DNA of 64,000 nucleotides from Lactonifactor sp. BIOML-A5. GTDB lineage: Bacteria > Bacillota > Clostridia > Lachnospirales > Lachnospiraceae. The position numbers and the translations under genes were made by a program. The stretch's first letter is position 1, and each line of letters starts with the position of its first letter. Where the stretch lies: the NCBI RefSeq assembly GCF_009677585.1, contig NZ_WKYV01000016.1:1-64000 (forward strand), in the 5' to 3' direction. The notes below the pieces were generated by a model that did not search any database, was not told the DNA's origin, and was given only the letters and a program-made list of their open reading frames with translations. Below are positions 61,416 to 64,000 of this stretch, piece after piece.

Positions 61416-62855
61416 ATGAATTACGGAATGATTCTATATATACTAGGATGGATACTTAATTTTGAAGCAGCTTTTCTGACTCTGCCCTGCCTTGTGGCAG
61501 TATTGTATCAGGAACAGGATGGATTCTCCTTTCTGGGAGTGGCAGTTTTATGCCTCATCATAGGATTTATATTCTCCCATAAAAAGCCGGCCAATACTTC
61601 GCTGTATGCAAGGGAAGGCTTTGTGATTGTATCGGCAGGATGGATTGTTATGAGCGCTTTTGGCGCCCTGCCTTTTGTGTTGAATGGGGATATCCCCTCT
61701 TATGTGGATGCACTTTTCGAGACGATATCTGGTTTTACTACTACAGGAGCCAGTATTCTGACAGATGTGGAAGCATTGTCCAAGGCCAGCCTTTTCTGGA
61801 GAAGTTTTACCCACTGGATCGGCGGTATGGGGGTATTTGTCTTTATTCTGGCGATTCTGCCTTTGGTGGGAGGGTTCAATATGAACCTGATGAAGGCGGA
61901 GAGCCCCGGCCCTTCTGTGGGGAAGCTGGTTCCCAGAGTGAGAAATACAGCTATGATTTTGTACGGCATCTATTTCATTATTACTGTCGTAGAGTTTGTC
62001 TTGCTGGTAGCCGCAGGTATGACAGCTTTTGACGCCATTACCCATACATTCGGAACGGTAGGCACAGGGGGATTTGGAACCCATTCTGACAGTCTGGCGG
62101 GGTTTTCCCCGGCGATTCAGAATATTGTAACGGTATTTATGATACTCAGCGGTGTAAACTTTGGTGCATATTTCCTTATCATTCACAAAAAGCCGAGACA
62201 GGTCCTGAAGATGGAAGAGGTGAGAATGTATCTGGGAATTATCCTGGCAAGTGCGCTCCTGATTGCTTTTAATGTCAGGGATATGTTCGGCAGCTGGGGA
62301 GAAACTCTGCGGCATGCATTTTTCCAGGTGGGCTCTATTATCACTACTACAGGATTTGCCACCGTGGACTTTGACCTTTGGCCTCAGTTTTCTAAAACCA
62401 TTTTGATTATCCTGATGTTCGTGGGCGCCTGTGCCGGGAGTACAGGGGGAGGCATCAAGGTATCCAGGATTACCATCCTGCTGAAGACGATTAAAAAGGA
62501 ACTGAGAATGATCTCCCATCCCCGGAGCGTCAAGAAGATTGCCATGGACGGGCACAGGATTGAACATGAGGTTGTGCGATCTACCAATGTTTTTATTGCT
62601 GTGTACTTCCTGGTATTTTTTACCTCCGTGCTGCTTCTGGGAATGGATGAGCTGGATTTCACCACGAATTTTACAGCAGTGGCAGCGACCCTGAACAATA
62701 TTGGACCTGGCCTGGAACTGGTGGGCCCCACGCAGAACTTCTCTATTTTTTCTGCACCGGCTAAGTTTGTGCTGATGTTTGATATGCTGGCTGGACGTCT
62801 GGAGCTGTTTCCCATGCTGCTGCTGTTTGCCCCTTCCAGCTGGAAGAAATATTAA
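61416..62855 (+). CDS. trkH: Trk potassium uptake transmembrane protein TrkH
   Basis: A 479-residue protein with about ten to twelve membrane segments in four M1-P-M2 units. Filter motifs are ISGFTTTGASILTD (first), HTFGTVGTGGFGTHSDS (second), TTTGFATVDFDLWP (third) and ATLNNIGPGLELVG (fourth); GGIKVSRI in the middle is typical. Works with TrkA for K+ uptake. Start ATG 61416 chosen because an earlier in-frame ATG (61353) would overlap trkA by 53 bases. Long antisense frames over the gene are shadows. Confidence 0.92.
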   Translation: MNYGMILYILGWILNFEAAFLTLPCLVAVLYQEQDGFSFLGVAVLCLIIGFIFSHKKPANTSLYAREGFVIVSAGWIVMSAFGALPFVLNGDIPSYVDALFETISGFTTTGASILTDVEALSKASLFWRSFTHWIGGMGVFVFILAILPLVGGFNMNLMKAESPGPSVGKLVPRVRNTAMILYGIYFIITVVEFVLLVAAGMTAFDAITHTFGTVGTGGFGTHSDSLAGFSPAIQNIVTVFMILSGVNFGAYFLIIHKKPRQVLKMEEVRMYLGIILASALLIAFNVRDMFGSWGETLRHAFFQVGSIITTTGFATVDFDLWPQFSKTILIILMFVGACAGSTGGGIKVSRITILLKTIKKELRMISHPRSVKKIAMDGHRIEHEVVRSTNVFIAVYFLVFFTSVLLLGMDELDFTTNFTAVAATLNNIGPGLELVGPTQNFSIFSAPAKFVLMFDMLAGRLELFPMLLLFAPSSWKKY

Positions 62856-62867
62856 TAATGAAAAAGC

Positions 62868-62901
62868 AATAGCGGTGATGCACACAGGCAGAGCCGCTAT
62901 T
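62868..62901 (+). terminator. Hairpin after trkH
   Basis: AATAGCGG / CCGCTATT, perfect 8-bp stem, 18-nt loop. Only a short T run follows. Confidence 0.6.
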
Positions 62902-62927
62902 TGTGATCTCATAAAAGGAGAAAGATT

Positions 62928-62956
62928 TTGCATGTGTAAGGGGAGTTTGCTATAAT
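62928..62956 (+). promoter_or_regulatory. Promoter of GW-repeat protein gene
   Basis: TTGCAT (62928-62933), 17-nt spacer, TATAAT (62951-62956), 48 bp before the start codon. Confidence 0.65.
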
Positions 62957-63003
62957 CAGATGCATAGGGGGGTTACAGCGTATACAGGAAGGGGTTAGAC
63001 AAG

Positions 63004-64000
63004 ATGAAGAGAGAAGACAGAAAGAGAAATTTTGCCAGGATATTCTGCCTTGTGCTGCTTGCTTTTCTTTTAGGCGGTATGGGACAAGATTGTGTATGGG
63101 CAGAGACAGGAGACACAGGACAGACAGAAGAGACGCAGGCAGATGGTCCTGAAGAGGAAGACGTGACAGGCCAGGCTCCGGAAGAGACACAGCCGCTGGA
63201 GGCAGAAAACAGAGTGCTGACCATAGGATGGATACAGGAGGGCGGTACCTGGTATTATTATAATTCCAACGGGAAATTACATACAGGCTGGCTGGAGGAG
63301 AACGGCAGCTGGTATTATCTTGAGGAAGACGGAAGGATGGCTGTTGGCTGGAGATATATGAAGGAGCAATGGTACTACTTTTCCACATCCGGTGTCATGG
63401 TTGCTGAGCAGTGGGCGGGAGATTATTACCTTACAGCAAGCGGTGCAATGGCAGTGAATGCGTGGATTGGAAAATATTATGTGGGCAGCGACGGCAGATG
63501 GATTCCGGGATACAGTCAGGCCCAGTGGATGCAGGAGGGGGAACGCTGGTGGTATAGGAACGCAGACGGCACATATCCCAAATCCTGCTGGAAAACCATC
63601 AGCGGCTCTGCCTACTATTTTAATGAAGCAGGCTGGCTGGTGACTGGCTGGTTAAAGGATCAGGGAAAGTGGTATTACCTGACAGAATATGGTATGAAAA
63701 AGAATGAATGGATGTCTGACGGGAAAACCTGGTACTATCTTACCGGAGACGGAAGTATGGCTGTAGGCTGGGTGATGACCGGGGGAGCCTGGTATTATAT
63801 GAACTCCAATGGTGTGATGCAGACAGGCTGGCAGCAGATACAGAAGGAATGGTACTATCTGAAGGAAAACGGTGTGATGCAGACTGGGTGGCTGTTCCAG
63901 GGGAAAAGCTGGTATTATCTGAAGAGCAGCGGAGCCATGGCTACTTCCTGGCAGCAGGTGGGAAAAACCTGGTATTATCTGTCAGGAAGCGGTGTGATGC
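63004..64000 (+). CDS. Secreted cell-wall-binding repeat protein (partial)
   Basis: Starts ATG 63004 (RBS AGGAAGGGG) and remains open to the window end, at least 332 residues. The N-terminus is a signal peptide (RKRNFARIFCLVLLAFLLGG) cut probably after VWA. An acidic, Thr-rich linker (TEETQADGPEEEDVTG) leads to a long array of about 20-residue repeats of the form GW-x-G-x-WYYL-x-x-x-G-x-M, the choline-binding/cell-wall-binding (PF01473/PF19127) type. More than a dozen units are visible. Such repeats hold the protein to teichoic acids. Any catalytic domain would lie beyond the window. Strong codon-level repetition of GGCTGG and TGGTATTAT is also seen. Confidence 0.85.
   Translation, partial: MKREDRKRNFARIFCLVLLAFLLGGMGQDCVWAETGDTGQTEETQADGPEEEDVTGQAPEETQPLEAENRVLTIGWIQEGGTWYYYNSNGKLHTGWLEENGSWYYLEEDGRMAVGWRYMKEQWYYFSTSGVMVAEQWAGDYYLTASGAMAVNAWIGKYYVGSDGRWIPGYSQAQWMQEGERWWYRNADGTYPKSCWKTISGSAYYFNEAGWLVTGWLKDQGKWYYLTEYGMKKNEWMSDGKTWYYLTGDGSMAVGWVMTGGAWYYMNSNGVMQTGWQQIQKEWYYLKENGVMQTGWLFQGKSWYYLKSSGAMATSWQQVGKTWYYLSGSGVM

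Noticed and set aside
61548..62933. A 461-codon antisense frame over trkH
   Set aside because: Its product has the His/Gln/Ser-rich composition typical of a shadow frame, while the sense strand encodes all TrkH filter motifs.
1..64000. tRNA or rRNA genes, prophage structural genes
   Set aside because: No cloverleaf with conserved TTCRA-type arms, no rRNA-like sequence and no capsid, tail or terminase genes were seen on either strand.

Overview
The window reads as a chromosomal segment of a Gram-positive, low-to-middle GC anaerobe of the Clostridia, most likely a gut Lachnospiraceae. The grounds are strong AGGAGG-type ribosome binding sites, iorAB/phenylacetate-CoA ligase (ferredoxin-dependent aryl-acid metabolism), a small glycine-zipper protein and GW-repeat cell-wall-binding protein of the kind common in that family, and type I-C CRISPR genes in the Firmicutes order. 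The genus cannot be fixed from sequence alone. No rRNA or tRNA genes were seen.

Region 1 (1-7.6 kb) is a mobile-DNA graveyard. It holds a serine recombinase broken by an in-frame amber codon, a deletion and a frameshift; a second recombinase C-terminal remnant; a decayed yhcG/DUF1016 nuclease; two copies of a hairpin-bearing repeat; and an IS30-type transposase that has lost its third catalytic residue. Within it sits an intact TetR repressor and MATE exporter with matching dyad operators.

Region 2 (7.3-16.4 kb) is a complete type I-C CRISPR-Cas locus: cas3-cas5c-cas8c-cas7c-cas4-cas1-cas2, with a likely nested cas11c inside cas8c. Two very short arrays follow. Their repeats differ in the stem but share their ends, and each array is preceded by the same 45-bp leader inverted repeat. 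A strong promoter, a 5' UTR hairpin and a 23-codon ORF precede cas3.

Region 3 (16.4-19.5 kb) is a run of small accessory genes: an orphan protein, two small membrane proteins, a HEPN-like protein, a GNAT acetyltransferase and an Imm-5-like immunity protein.

Region 4 (19.5-53.8 kb) is mostly core and signalling genes. It includes a FUSC exporter with a divergent MarR regulator, an ECF sigma factor, guaB, an rsmH-like methyltransferase, a SnoaL/PAS hybrid histidine kinase, VanZ, a PdaA-like deacetylase, a second MATE exporter, a membrane diguanylate cyclase, NudC, an EndoQ-UvrD fusion, an IclR/DapA-family pair, KtrBA potassium uptake, a minimal SufC-SufB pair, a NYN-LOTUS protein, two multi-domain GGDEF/EAL proteins, an ACT protein, DegV and PsiE. 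Three c-di-GMP proteins in about 20 kb suggest elaborate signalling.

Region 5 (53.8-64 kb) carries paaK-iorA-iorB-ACT followed by a sodium:solute symporter. Both promoters share a dyad just downstream of the -10 box, which suggests one aryl-acid regulon. A second potassium system (trkA-trkH) with a structured leader follows, then a secreted GW-repeat cell-wall protein that runs off the window.
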